The notes below the pieces were generated by a model, which saw nothing but the letters and a program-made list of their open reading frames with translations, did no database searches and was not told the origin of the DNA. Shown here piece by piece: positions 1 through 8,276 of a stretch of 14,900 nt of DNA; the stretch's first letter is position 1; the number at the start of each line of letters is the position of its first letter. Where the stretch lies: positions 1 to 14,900 of the forward strand of contig JAWXCF010000063.1 in assembly GCA_034440515.1 (NCBI GenBank). The letters run 5' to 3'. Source of the stretch: JAWXCF01 sp034440515. GTDB taxonomy: Bacteria > Bacteroidota > Bacteroidia > CAILMK01. The translations under genes were made by a program, and so were the position numbers.

Positions 1-2
1 AA

Positions 3-281
3 AATGGAGAGAAAGCGAACTTTAAATATGATAAAAATAAACTGGTAAATGTAACTAGTTCTTTGGATTTTAGTCAAGATATTTTGGGAATCATCTTAAA
101 CAATATTTTAATTCAAAACATTGAATTATTGCCTGAACGATATACAAAGACCATAAAATACAAGAAAGGTAAAACAATTGAAACTATAGTTTACGAAAGA
201 GATAAAATAGTTTATTGTACAACGATTGCTAAAAATGGCCTAATATTAGAAAAAGATGGCTTTAAATACACCTACTATTAA
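3..281 (+). CDS. C-terminal fragment of an unrecognised protein, cut by the left window edge
   Basis: The frame is open from the window edge to a TAA at 279-281, so about 92 residues of the C-terminus are visible and the true start lies outside. A TTG at 63 could be read as a start, but the frame continues upstream of it without a stop, so I treat the gene as partial. The fragment is rich in Lys, Ile, Asn and Tyr, with short alternating beta-type segments such as TKTIKYKKGKTIETIVYERD, and it ends in YKYTYY-like aromatic residues (FKYTYY). It has no T9SS sorting domain, no membrane segment and no motif I can assign. The short Tyr/Lys strands resemble those of exported Bacteroidota proteins, but this is only an impression. 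The stop codon abuts the ATG of the threonine aldolase gene, so the two are probably cotranscribed. Confidence 0.6.
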   Translation, partial: NGEKANFKYDKNKLVNVTSSLDFSQDILGIILNNILIQNIELLPERYTKTIKYKKGKTIETIVYERDKIVYCTTIAKNGLILEKDGFKYTYY

Positions 282-1301
282 ATGATGATAAGAGATTTTA
301 GAAGTGACACCGTTACAAAACCTAGCCAAGCTATGCTAGATGCAATGATGTCTGCAAAGGTTGGAGACGATGTGTATGGTGAAGACCCAACTGTAAATGA
401 GTTAGAGCATTATCTAGCAGATATTTTTGGTATGGAGGCAGCAATATTTTGCCCAAGTGGTACTATGACCAACCAAATAGCGTTAAAACTACATACCCAT
501 CCGGGAGACGAAATAATTTGCGATCAAACGGCACATATATATAACTATGAGGGTGGTGGTATAGGGTTTAACTCTGGCTGCAGTGTTAAGCTAATAGCTG
601 GGCAACGTGGCGTAGTGAATCTTCAGCAAGTACAACAAGCCGTTAATGACCCAGATAATATTCACCTAGCGTACAGCAGACTGGTAAGTCTTGAGAATAC
701 TGCCAATAAAGCAGGGGGTAGTATATATACCTTAAAAGATGTAGAGCCGATACGACAATATTGTACAGAACGTGGACTAAAACTCCACCTAGATGGCGCT
801 AGGCTATTTAATGCACTAATAGAGACGGGCGAAAGTTATAAGGATTGGGGCGAGAACTTTGACACGATAAGTATTTGTTTAAGTAAGGGTCTTGGAACGC
901 CGATGGGTTCACTTTTACTGGGTAATGCAACCGATATTAAGTGGTGTAAGCGAATAAGAAAGCTAATGGGTGGGGGAATGCGACAAGCTGGGTATATAGC
1001 TGCTGCAGGCCTGTTTGCACTGAATCATAATATAGATAGACTAAAACTAGACAACAATGCTGCTAAATGGATAGGAGCAGAATTAGAAAATTTTGACCAT
1101 ATAGTTGAGATTAAGCCTGTTGAAAGTAACATTATTATATTTAAAGTAGAGACTGAATTGGCTGCAAACCAAGTGGTAATAGACTTAAGATCTAAAGGTA
1201 TTTTGATAAGCAGCTTTGGTGGCTCCTATCTTAGGGCAGTCACCCATATGGATGTAAATCAAGATGATTGTGTAGCGCTTGTGTCAGCATTAAGCGCATA
1301 A
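282..1301 (+). CDS. ltaE: Low-specificity L-threonine aldolase (PLP-dependent)
   Basis: This enzyme cleaves L-threonine and L-allo-threonine to glycine and acetaldehyde, using pyridoxal phosphate in the cytoplasm. The 339 residues match the usual family length. The family-typical N-terminus FRSDTVTKP is at residues 6-14. GDDVYGEDPTVNELE at 28-42 is the characteristic glycine/acidic loop. His85 in the TAHIYNYEGGG segment matches the ring-stacking histidine region. LHLDGARLFNA at 169-179 carries the Asp171 that contacts the PLP nitrogen and Arg174. CLSKGLGTPMGS at 199-210 holds Lys202, the expected Schiff-base lysine. The start is uncertain between the adjacent ATGs at 282 and 285; family members usually begin M-I-x-F-R-S-D-T, which slightly favours 285. 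No Shine-Dalgarno sequence is visible, and the upstream gene ends at 281, so translational coupling is likely. A close relative such as a beta-eliminating aromatic lyase is unlikely given the motif set. Confidence 0.95.
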   Translation: MMIRDFRSDTVTKPSQAMLDAMMSAKVGDDVYGEDPTVNELEHYLADIFGMEAAIFCPSGTMTNQIALKLHTHPGDEIICDQTAHIYNYEGGGIGFNSGCSVKLIAGQRGVVNLQQVQQAVNDPDNIHLAYSRLVSLENTANKAGGSIYTLKDVEPIRQYCTERGLKLHLDGARLFNALIETGESYKDWGENFDTISICLSKGLGTPMGSLLLGNATDIKWCKRIRKLMGGGMRQAGYIAAAGLFALNHNIDRLKLDNNAAKWIGAELENFDHIVEIKPVESNIIIFKVETELAANQVVIDLRSKGILISSFGGSYLRAVTHMDVNQDDCVALVSALSA

Positions 1302-1305
1302 AAAA

Positions 1306-1332
1306 AGGGGTGCTTGCCTAAGCAATACCCCT
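1306..1332 (-). terminator. Rho-independent terminator between convergent genes
   Basis: AGGGGT at 1306-1311 pairs with ACCCCT at 1327-1332, and TTGC/GCAA inside can extend the stem around small bulges. In the minus-strand transcript the hairpin is followed by a run of U from the A-tract at 1300-1306, so it is a good terminator for the T9SS cargo gene ending at 1360. Read on the plus strand it starts 5 bases after the aldolase stop but has only a poor U-tract (CTAAAAATG follows), so it may stop that transcript less efficiently. Confidence 0.75.
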
Positions 1333-1359
1333 AAAAATGTTGGTTTTCTGAATTATATA

Positions 1360-2688
1360 TTATTTAACAAACTTGGCATAACCTACAGAATTGCCATTTG
1401 TTATTTTAATTGTGTAAATGCCTGAACTGTAAGTACCAATATTTATACTGTTTTGTTGACCTGGTGACAGGTTTTTATTTTCACTTAGCATCAATTGGCC
1501 ATTAATATTAAATATTTCTAATTGAGTATTTCCCTTTATGCTAGAAGAAACATTAATAAATTCAGTTGCTGGATTAGGATAAACACTCACAGAACTAGTA
1601 GATTTTGATGCACTAAATATTGAAAGAGGACCATAAGTATAAAAAGTCTTTGATTCATTTGTAGTTATCATCGTAGAAACATCATATTGACTTACTGTTG
1701 CAGAAGTAACCCTTGTTTTAACATCGTATTGATAAAAAGTAGTTGTCTTAGAGATTACGTTCCATTTAGCATTTTCCCAGGTCTCTGAAGTTGAACTTGT
1801 TTCATTTCCGAAAACATCATAAGCAAAAGTGATTCTATCAGAATTTTCAAAATTTCCAGTCAAGAAATTTGCATTTTCATTTAATGATGTTAAAGGCAAA
1901 CCATCTGGGGTGTAGGTATTTGTAGATCTGAATGCTTTAACAAAAGTATTACCAAATTTAACGCTAAGAGTAAACATCAAAGGTCTATCAAAGTCATCAT
2001 CTTGAAAATTGAACTCAGTAAACTTACCGAAAACCTCTAATGTCCCTGTTGTATCGTTTGGTTGATATATGTTAGCATAATCATATTCACCATTTGACTT
2101 AAGAAATGTCTCAAATTTTGTTTCAGGTTCATACTCCCCGTTGTTGTAGCCAAGGGTTATTAATTCTTTTATTTTACCGTTATTATGGTACAAGATGTTG
2201 GTTTTAGATCCAAATACTTGTACTATAATTTGATTACTGTCCTTTTGATAGCTAACGTTGTATATCAAAATCCTTTTTCCATTATATATGCTTGTGTCAT
2301 ACATTACATTAGTTTGGACTGACCCTTCTTTTAAAGTGCTTAGTACTGTGATTATGCTGTCAGTTCCTTTAGTAGAATATGAAAAATTAAGAATAGTAGT
2401 TACGTCATTAACTATGTCTTTTTCTAATGATGTTTTTATTCTACCGTCTAAAAAATAAGAATATTCAGTGTAAGTAGAAGTGTCTTTGAATGCAGTTCCG
2501 TCCCAATATATATTTGTAACTGCTGTAGGCATATCAGATTCTATCCTGCCTCTTTGATTTTTAGATTGACCAGATTTAGGCAGATTATGTTTGCTTTTAG
2601 CAAGTGTTGACCACTTAAAGTTTTGAGATGACCCTGTAGCGGAAGCTACTAGCAATATAATTGTGGTAATTAATATTCTTTTGAACAT
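1360..2688 (-). CDS. Exported T9SS cargo protein with type A sorting domain, function unknown
   Basis: The 442-residue protein begins with a signal peptide (positively charged MFKR, then the hydrophobic ILITTIILLVASATGSS, cleavage probably near residue 21). It ends with a T9SS type A sorting domain at about 366-442: VYPNPATEFINV, then IFNINGQLML, then SGIYTIKI and a final KFVK. This predicts export across the inner membrane by Sec and across the outer membrane by the type IX system. The middle (about 50-350) has many short beta-strand-like segments with Tyr/Phe and Asp/Asn turns, for example YSYFLDGRIK, YHNNGKIKEL and YDVFGNETSS. These resemble YD-like repeat or beta-sheet fibre proteins, but I cannot assign a named domain or enzymatic motif. 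It lies 65 bases downstream of metH on the same strand, with no clear terminator between them. Its own terminator is at 1306-1332. Confidence 0.85.
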   Translation of the reverse strand: MFKRILITTIILLVASATGSSQNFKWSTLAKSKHNLPKSGQSKNQRGRIESDMPTAVTNIYWDGTAFKDTSTYTEYSYFLDGRIKTSLEKDIVNDVTTILNFSYSTKGTDSIITVLSTLKEGSVQTNVMYDTSIYNGKRILIYNVSYQKDSNQIIVQVFGSKTNILYHNNGKIKELITLGYNNGEYEPETKFETFLKSNGEYDYANIYQPNDTTGTLEVFGKFTEFNFQDDDFDRPLMFTLSVKFGNTFVKAFRSTNTYTPDGLPLTSLNENANFLTGNFENSDRITFAYDVFGNETSSTSETWENAKWNVISKTTTFYQYDVKTRVTSATVSQYDVSTMITTNESKTFYTYGPLSIFSASKSTSSVSVYPNPATEFINVSSSIKGNTQLEIFNINGQLMLSENKNLSPGQQNSINIGTYSSGIYTIKITNGNSVGYAKFVK

Positions 2689-2753
2689 AGTTAGAAATTG
2701 ATAATGGTATAATAACGAAAGTCAGCTATATAATGTTAGATTCTTTAAGTAGT

Positions 2754-5700
2754 TTAGTAACTAAGTATTGGTGATAACCATTTTTCAGCTTCATCTAATG
2801 TCCAGTTTTTCTTAACAGCGTAGTCTTCAACTTGGTCTTTCTCAATTTTACCAATTGGGAAATACTTAGAGCTAGGATTGCAAATGTACCAACCACTTAC
2901 ACTGGCAGCAGGATACATTGCGCAACTTTCAGTTAGTTCTATACCAGTTAGTTCTGTAACATTTAGCAAATTAAATAATGACCTTTTTTCTGTGTGTTCA
3001 GGGCAGGCTGGGTAGCCTGGAGCAGGTCTGATACCCTGATATTTTTCGTGAATCAGCTCATAATTATTTAGTTTCTCATCCTTAGCATATCCCCAAATGT
3101 CAGTTCTCACTTTATGATGCAACCATTCGGCTCCTGCCTCTGCAAATCTATCAGCTAATGCTTTCACCATTATGGCATTGTAGTCGTCATTGTCTAATTT
3201 ATAAGTCTCAGCTAATTCATCTGCACCTATGCCAGCAGTTACAGCAAATGCACCCATATAATCTTCATCAGCTAAATAATCTGCCAAGCTAAAGTTAGGT
3301 AAACCAACTGCCTTTTTACTTTGTTGGCGCAACATATGTAGGCTTTCTATTACATCATTTTCGTCTTCATTCAAAACTTGAATAGTGTCGTTACCTAAGT
3401 TCCGTACTTTGAATACTGAACATACAGCCTTAGCTTCTATTTGGTTGTTAGCTATTATAATGTCTAATAAAGAATTTGCTTCATCATAGAGTTTTTTGGC
3501 TTCTTCCCCTACAAATTTGTCATTGAATATTTCTGGATATTTCCCTTGTAATTCCCAGCTAGAGAAAAATGGCGTCCAGTCTATGTATTTCCTTAATTCG
3601 TTTAAATCTATATCTGTGAACCAATGTGTACCAGGTTTCTCTGGCTTTACAGCTACATAATCTTTAGGCAGTTGAAATTTATTAGCCCTAGCTACATCTA
3701 ATTTTAGCATTGGTTTTATGCTCTTTTTGTTAGCGTAATCGTTTCTTATTTTATCATATTCTGTATGCAAGTCAGCACTAAACTTGTCTTTGTTCTGATC
3801 ACTTATCAGGTTACTTACTACCGGTACACTGCGGCTAGCGTCTAATACGTGAACTACATTTCCACTATATACAACATCTATTTTTACAGCAGTGTGGGTT
3901 TTACTTGTAGTTGCTCCACCTATTAGTAGAGGAATTTTCATTCCTCTACGCTCCATTTCCTTAGCTACGTGTACCATTTCATCTAGGCTTGGTGTTATTA
4001 ATCCGCTTAAGCCAATTACGTCAACTCCTTGCTCTATAGCTTGGGTTAATATGGTTTCTGCATTTACCATTACACCTAGATCTATTACTTCATAGTTATT
4101 GCAACCTAATACCACGCCAACTATGTTTTTGCCAATGTCGTGTACATCGCCTTTAACTGTGGCCATCAATATTTTACCAGCTGGTCCTTTAGCATTAGAC
4201 AATAGTTTCTCCTCCTCAATGAAAGGGGTTAGTATGGCGACAGCTTTTTTCATTACTCTGGCACTTTTTACAACTTGAGGAAGGAACATTTTTCCAGCAC
4301 CAAATAAATCTCCAACTACATTCATACCATCCATTAATGGACCCTCAATTACTTCTAGTGGTCTAGCAAATAGCTGTCTGGCCTCTTCTGTATCTGCCTC
4401 TATATATTCAACTATTCCTTTTATTAGGGCGTGTTTCAATCGTTCTTGTACACTGAATTCTCTCCATTGCTCTTCACGAATGTTTTCTTTGCCTTTTTCA
4501 CCTTTAAACTGTTCGGCAAAATCAACTAATTTCTCTGTTGATTCTTCATTTCTATTAAGTAGTACATCTTCAACTAGTTCTAGTAGTTTAGGTTCTACTT
4601 GTTCATATATTTCTAATTGCCCTGCATTTACAATTCCCATATCCATACCAGCACTAATGGCGTGGTATAAAAATGCCGAATGTATAGCCTCTCTAACTTT
4701 ATCATTTCCTCTAAATGAAAAGCTTACATTGCTAACACCACCACTTACCTTAGCTAGGGGCAAATTCTCCTTAATCCATTTAGTTGCATTTATATAGTCA
4801 ACTGCATAGTTGTTATGCACCTCTATACCAGTAGCAACGGTTAAAATGTTTGGGTCAAATATGATATCTTGAGGTGGAAAGCCTACTTGATGTACCAATA
4901 TGTCATAGGCTCTTTGGCAAATTTCGGTTTTTCGCTCTAGGCTATCTGCTTGTCCTTTTTCATCAAATGCCATAATAATAACTGCAAACCCGTATTTAAG
5001 AATCGTTTTAGCTTGATTAATAAATACTTCTTCACCTTCTTTTAGAGAAATAGAGTTTACTATACTTTTGCCTTGAAGGCATTTCATACCTGCCTCTAGT
5101 ACAGTCCATTTACTGCTGTCTATCATCACGGGTAGGGTAGCTATGTCAGGGTCAGCGGCCATTAGCAACAGAAATTTCTCCATAGCTGCCTCACTGTCCA
5201 ACATTCCCTCATCCATATTTACATCTAGTACCTGCGCACCATTCTCAGCTTGTTCACGTGCAACACTTAAAGCAGCCTCAAAGTCACCTGATATGATTAG
5301 TTTAGCAAATTTCTTCGAACCTGTTACGTTTGTACGTTCGCCAATATTTACAAAGTTGCTATCTGGTCTAATAACTACTGGCTCTAGTCCACTAAGTCTA
5401 AGTAAAGGCTCTACTTTAGGTTTTTGTCTTGGTTTTAATTCTTTGGCTAATTCTGCCATTGCGTGTATGTGGTCTGGGCCTGTACCACAACACCCACCCA
5501 TAATGTTTAGGAAACCTTCTTCACCATATTCCTTTATTATTTCAGACATTTCCTCTGCTGTTTCATCATAACCACCAAAAGCATTTGGTAAACCAGCGTT
5601 GGGATATAAACTGATGTAAAACGGCGCTAGCTTAGATAATTCTGAGATGAAGCTCCTCATTTGTCCAGCACCTAGGGAACAATTTAGCCCCACACTTATT

Positions 5701-6461
5701 AAATTAGGACAATGAGAAATGCTGATTAAGAATGCCTCAGTGGTTTGGCCGCTTAGGGTTCTGCCACTCATATCTATCACTGTACCACTTATCATTACAG
5801 GTACTTGTCTGCCTGTGTTCTCTATATAATCACAAATGGCATATATTGCGGCCTTACAGTTTAATGTATCGAATATAGTCTCTATCAAGATAATATCTGC
5901 GCCACCATCCATTAGTCCTATTATTTGTTGGTAGTAGGCATCATACACTTGTTTCCAAGTTACAGCTCTATATCCAGGATCATTTACATCTGGACTTAAA
6001 CTAAGACTTCTATTAGTTGGCCCTATTGCACCTGCTACATATCTTGGTTTATTAGGGTTAAGTGCCGTAAATTCATCACAAGCTTCTCTGGCTAATCTAG
6101 CCCCCTCTACATTTAGTTCATAAACCAAATGCTCCATACCATAGTCCGCCATAGCTATGGTAGTACAACTAAAGGTATTTGTTTCTAAAATGTCTGACCC
6201 CGCCTGTAAATATTCTCTGTGTATTTGTTTTATAATTTCAGGCCTGCTGAGTGACAATAAGTCATTGTTGCCTTTTAATTCTTGTCCCCAATCTGCAAAA
6301 CGTTCACCTCTATAGTCTTCTTCAGTTAGATCATATCGCTGAATCATAGTACCCATAGCACCATCTAATATTAAAATTCTTTGCTTTAATATTTCGTCTA
6401 ATTCAGCATAGCTTACATTTTGATTTGTAGTGCTAATGTTAGTCGAGTTTTGATTATTCAT
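2754..6461 (-). CDS. metH: Cobalamin-dependent methionine synthase, full length
   Basis: MetH transfers the methyl group of 5-methyltetrahydrofolate to homocysteine through methylcobalamin, making methionine and regenerating tetrahydrofolate in the cytoplasm. All modules are present in one 1235-residue chain, close to the E. coli length. The homocysteine domain (about 20-340) has zinc ligands Cys261 (GLNCSLGA), Cys324 and Cys325 (GGCCGT). The pterin domain spans about 360-620, with the NIGERTNVTGSKKF segment at 372-385. The cobalamin cap is at about 665-755. The B12 Rossmann domain (about 760-890) has the DxHxxG motif GDVHDIGKN, with His774 as lower axial ligand, then S819-x-L821 and GG848-849. 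The reactivation domain (about 910-1235) has RPAPGYPACPEHTEK from Arg1145, the AdoMet-binding signature. An Asn/Thr/Ser/Gln-rich stretch of about 17 residues precedes the conserved domain. The start ATG is supported by the 65-base gap to the upstream gene. No cobalamin or SAM riboswitch fits in that gap. Confidence 0.98.
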   Translation of the reverse strand: MNNQNSTNISTTNQNVSYAELDEILKQRILILDGAMGTMIQRYDLTEEDYRGERFADWGQELKGNNDLLSLSRPEIIKQIHREYLQAGSDILETNTFSCTTIAMADYGMEHLVYELNVEGARLAREACDEFTALNPNKPRYVAGAIGPTNRSLSLSPDVNDPGYRAVTWKQVYDAYYQQIIGLMDGGADIILIETIFDTLNCKAAIYAICDYIENTGRQVPVMISGTVIDMSGRTLSGQTTEAFLISISHCPNLISVGLNCSLGAGQMRSFISELSKLAPFYISLYPNAGLPNAFGGYDETAEEMSEIIKEYGEEGFLNIMGGCCGTGPDHIHAMAELAKELKPRQKPKVEPLLRLSGLEPVVIRPDSNFVNIGERTNVTGSKKFAKLIISGDFEAALSVAREQAENGAQVLDVNMDEGMLDSEAAMEKFLLLMAADPDIATLPVMIDSSKWTVLEAGMKCLQGKSIVNSISLKEGEEVFINQAKTILKYGFAVIIMAFDEKGQADSLERKTEICQRAYDILVHQVGFPPQDIIFDPNILTVATGIEVHNNYAVDYINATKWIKENLPLAKVSGGVSNVSFSFRGNDKVREAIHSAFLYHAISAGMDMGIVNAGQLEIYEQVEPKLLELVEDVLLNRNEESTEKLVDFAEQFKGEKGKENIREEQWREFSVQERLKHALIKGIVEYIEADTEEARQLFARPLEVIEGPLMDGMNVVGDLFGAGKMFLPQVVKSARVMKKAVAILTPFIEEEKLLSNAKGPAGKILMATVKGDVHDIGKNIVGVVLGCNNYEVIDLGVMVNAETILTQAIEQGVDVIGLSGLITPSLDEMVHVAKEMERRGMKIPLLIGGATTSKTHTAVKIDVVYSGNVVHVLDASRSVPVVSNLISDQNKDKFSADLHTEYDKIRNDYANKKSIKPMLKLDVARANKFQLPKDYVAVKPEKPGTHWFTDIDLNELRKYIDWTPFFSSWELQGKYPEIFNDKFVGEEAKKLYDEANSLLDIIIANNQIEAKAVCSVFKVRNLGNDTIQVLNEDENDVIESLHMLRQQSKKAVGLPNFSLADYLADEDYMGAFAVTAGIGADELAETYKLDNDDYNAIMVKALADRFAEAGAEWLHHKVRTDIWGYAKDEKLNNYELIHEKYQGIRPAPGYPACPEHTEKRSLFNLLNVTELTGIELTESCAMYPAASVSGWYICNPSSKYFPIGKIEKDQVEDYAVKKNWTLDEAEKWLSPILSY

Positions 6462-6466
6462 AAATA

Positions 6467-6480
6467 GCCTTAAGTAAGGC
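6467..6480 (-). other. Small inverted repeat in the metH leader
   Basis: GCCTT and AAGGC arms flank a short loop, five bases upstream of the metH ATG and downstream of the gene that ends at 6526. It could form a five-base-pair hairpin that partly masks the start region, or be a degenerate terminator remnant of the upstream gene. There is no U-tract after it, so a strong terminator is unlikely, and a repeat this short may occur by chance. Confidence 0.25.
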
Positions 6481-6525
6481 GAATTTAATTAATGTAATAT
6501 GTATTTAAAAGGAGAAAAGTAGTAA

Positions 6526-8154
6526 TTATAGGCGATAATTCAATTCAAGACCCAATCGAGGCATTAGGCTGAATTTATTCCATTTATCTTTATCTAATAA
6601 TGGTGATTTAATCAGCCATTGATCGGTATTAATCCCAGTATTTAGACTTCTATAGCCTAGCCCCAGACCAGCATAAACATCGACATAAAATTTGGAACCA
6701 AGAGAACTAACCTTACCCAATATGAAAGCTGCACTAGCCTGATTAGAAATAGGATTAACATTAGAAATAATTAGCCCACCTGTTGCTAAGTTTTTGTCAA
6801 CAATGGGAGCTTCCGTTATGTGCATTTTTCTGTAAGCATATCTTAGCTCTGGTGCAAAATAAGTAAATGACCCATTGCTAGATTGTCGTATTATGTTTCT
6901 ATGTAAATAGCTAAGCTGAATACCAGAATATTTATAAACATTGTAAATCCCCTCAGCATCACGTAAAGGCTTTATACTGTTTACGGCTAGAATGAATCGC
7001 AATTGATTTGCAGATTTCCCCTTATTATGTTGGATTGAAAATCCAGCTTGATTTATAAAAAACCCGAAAGGATTTACACCAATCATCCAATATTTTGACT
7101 CCGACTGCAGGGCAGATTTAATTTTTTGGCTAAATACCATTTTCCCTGTACGGTCATCTAATTGCGTATAGGCACTATTAAATGAAGCATAGGTTTTTGA
7201 GTTTGCTTCAGGATATGTTTTGTATAGCTTTTTTTGCAAGCTGTCTAATTTTGCTAAATCACCCTTTGCGCCATAGGCTAATGCCAAGGCAGATAATGAA
7301 CGTTGGGTAATGCAATTGGTATTAACATTTTGTGTAAATGCTGCAACGGTTTTATCAGCCTTAAAAGGAAGAGTCATACCAGAATATTGCCATTCTGTAG
7401 CCAATTCTATAATATCGCATCCAGAGTTAGCACTCGACAACAATAAATATGACTGAGCCAAATAATTGGTGAATTTACTGACAATAATTAATCTTAATTC
7501 TAGGCTAATTTCTACACCATTAATATTTTGAGACTTGGCGAGAGCCAATTTAAACATTGAAAAATCCTTATTAGATAGAGAGTCTGGTAACTGACATAAG
7601 TAAAACAATGTTTGCCATTCATTTGCAATGTCACTATGCAATAGTGGCCTGAATTTGTTGTTTTTCAATTCACTATTAGCCCATTGGTACATTGCTAGAA
7701 GTTTTATTCTAGTTTGTTGTTGTATGAATGTGTCACTAACTACAGATAAATGATAAGGTTTTGCATCAACAATGATGGTTTGACCTTGCCCTAAATTTAC
7801 CAAAGTTTTATAATTTTTAACTAAGTCTTCGTCAAACCTAAGTAATTCGTAGATTGATTTTGCGGATGATTTCTTAAAATAAATAGATGCTTGCCCTTCT
7901 AAAGTTCTTAGGTACTGGTATCTAGCGATAAAGTATATCGGTGATTTTTGATTATATGCTAAAGACTTTAACGCAGATTGAGCACCACTATATTTTTCTA
8001 GAGCCAATTCTAAATTGTTAGATTTTACATTAAGATCTGCCTGAACTATTAAATCGGATGCATTATTAAATTCTAATATACTAATCTGTCCATAGGCGTG
8101 TTTACCTAATAACAAGACACATATGAACAAAATAATCTGTAACCTGAAATACAT
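6526..8154 (-). CDS. Outer-membrane protein: helical repeat-like N-terminus with C-terminal beta-barrel, unknown function
   Basis: I do not recognise a named family. A signal peptide is clear: MYFR, then the hydrophobic LQIILFICVLLLG, with cleavage near AYGQ at residues 20-23. Residues about 30-345 look mostly helical, with TPR-like stretches such as LELALEKYSGAQSALKSL and LALAYGAKGDLAKLDSL, but no canonical TPR consensus could be fixed. From about 354 to 542 the pattern changes to alternating amphipathic strands rich in Tyr, Gly and Ser (YWMIGVNPFGFFI, FTYFAPELRYAYRK, FYVDVYAGLGLGYRS, FSLMPRLGLELNYRL). This is typical of a small outer-membrane barrel of the kind found in Bacteroidota. There is no T9SS sorting domain, which fits a membrane-inserted protein. 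The gene follows the VCBS pair by 122 bases and precedes metH by 64. A periplasmic helical domain joined to a barrel anchor is the inferred topology. Confidence 0.75.
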   Translation of the reverse strand: MYFRLQIILFICVLLLGKHAYGQISILEFNNASDLIVQADLNVKSNNLELALEKYSGAQSALKSLAYNQKSPIYFIARYQYLRTLEGQASIYFKKSSAKSIYELLRFDEDLVKNYKTLVNLGQGQTIIVDAKPYHLSVVSDTFIQQQTRIKLLAMYQWANSELKNNKFRPLLHSDIANEWQTLFYLCQLPDSLSNKDFSMFKLALAKSQNINGVEISLELRLIIVSKFTNYLAQSYLLLSSANSGCDIIELATEWQYSGMTLPFKADKTVAAFTQNVNTNCITQRSLSALALAYGAKGDLAKLDSLQKKLYKTYPEANSKTYASFNSAYTQLDDRTGKMVFSQKIKSALQSESKYWMIGVNPFGFFINQAGFSIQHNKGKSANQLRFILAVNSIKPLRDAEGIYNVYKYSGIQLSYLHRNIIRQSSNGSFTYFAPELRYAYRKMHITEAPIVDKNLATGGLIISNVNPISNQASAAFILGKVSSLGSKFYVDVYAGLGLGYRSLNTGINTDQWLIKSPLLDKDKWNKFSLMPRLGLELNYRL

Positions 8155-8276
8155 TTACCAGCAGTTTATATAATTGAACAGAGGAAAAAAATAACTTTAT
8201 GCAAGATACTAATTTAATTTACAACAGTACATTAATGTTTGTAGTTCTACTAATTTTCCTATTAATATCTATATCA

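Noticed and set aside
2258..2458. Plus-strand frame of 66 residues with a hydrophobic stretch
   Set aside because: It is antisense to the T9SS cargo gene with no supporting signal.
4480..5571. Open frames on the plus strand inside metH (4480-4797, 5143-5571)
   Set aside because: They are antisense to a fully conserved MetH, are Ser/Leu-rich as expected for shadow frames, and show no domain.
6462..6525. Cobalamin or SAM riboswitch upstream of metH
   Set aside because: The gap is only 64 bases, too short for either known class, and no B12-box-like or SAM-type helices were seen.
8155..8276. Terminator or promoter between the second VCBS gene and the barrel gene
   Set aside because: Only a four-base-pair GTAG/CTAC hairpin and weak TTG-type matches were found in these 122 bases; none is convincing.
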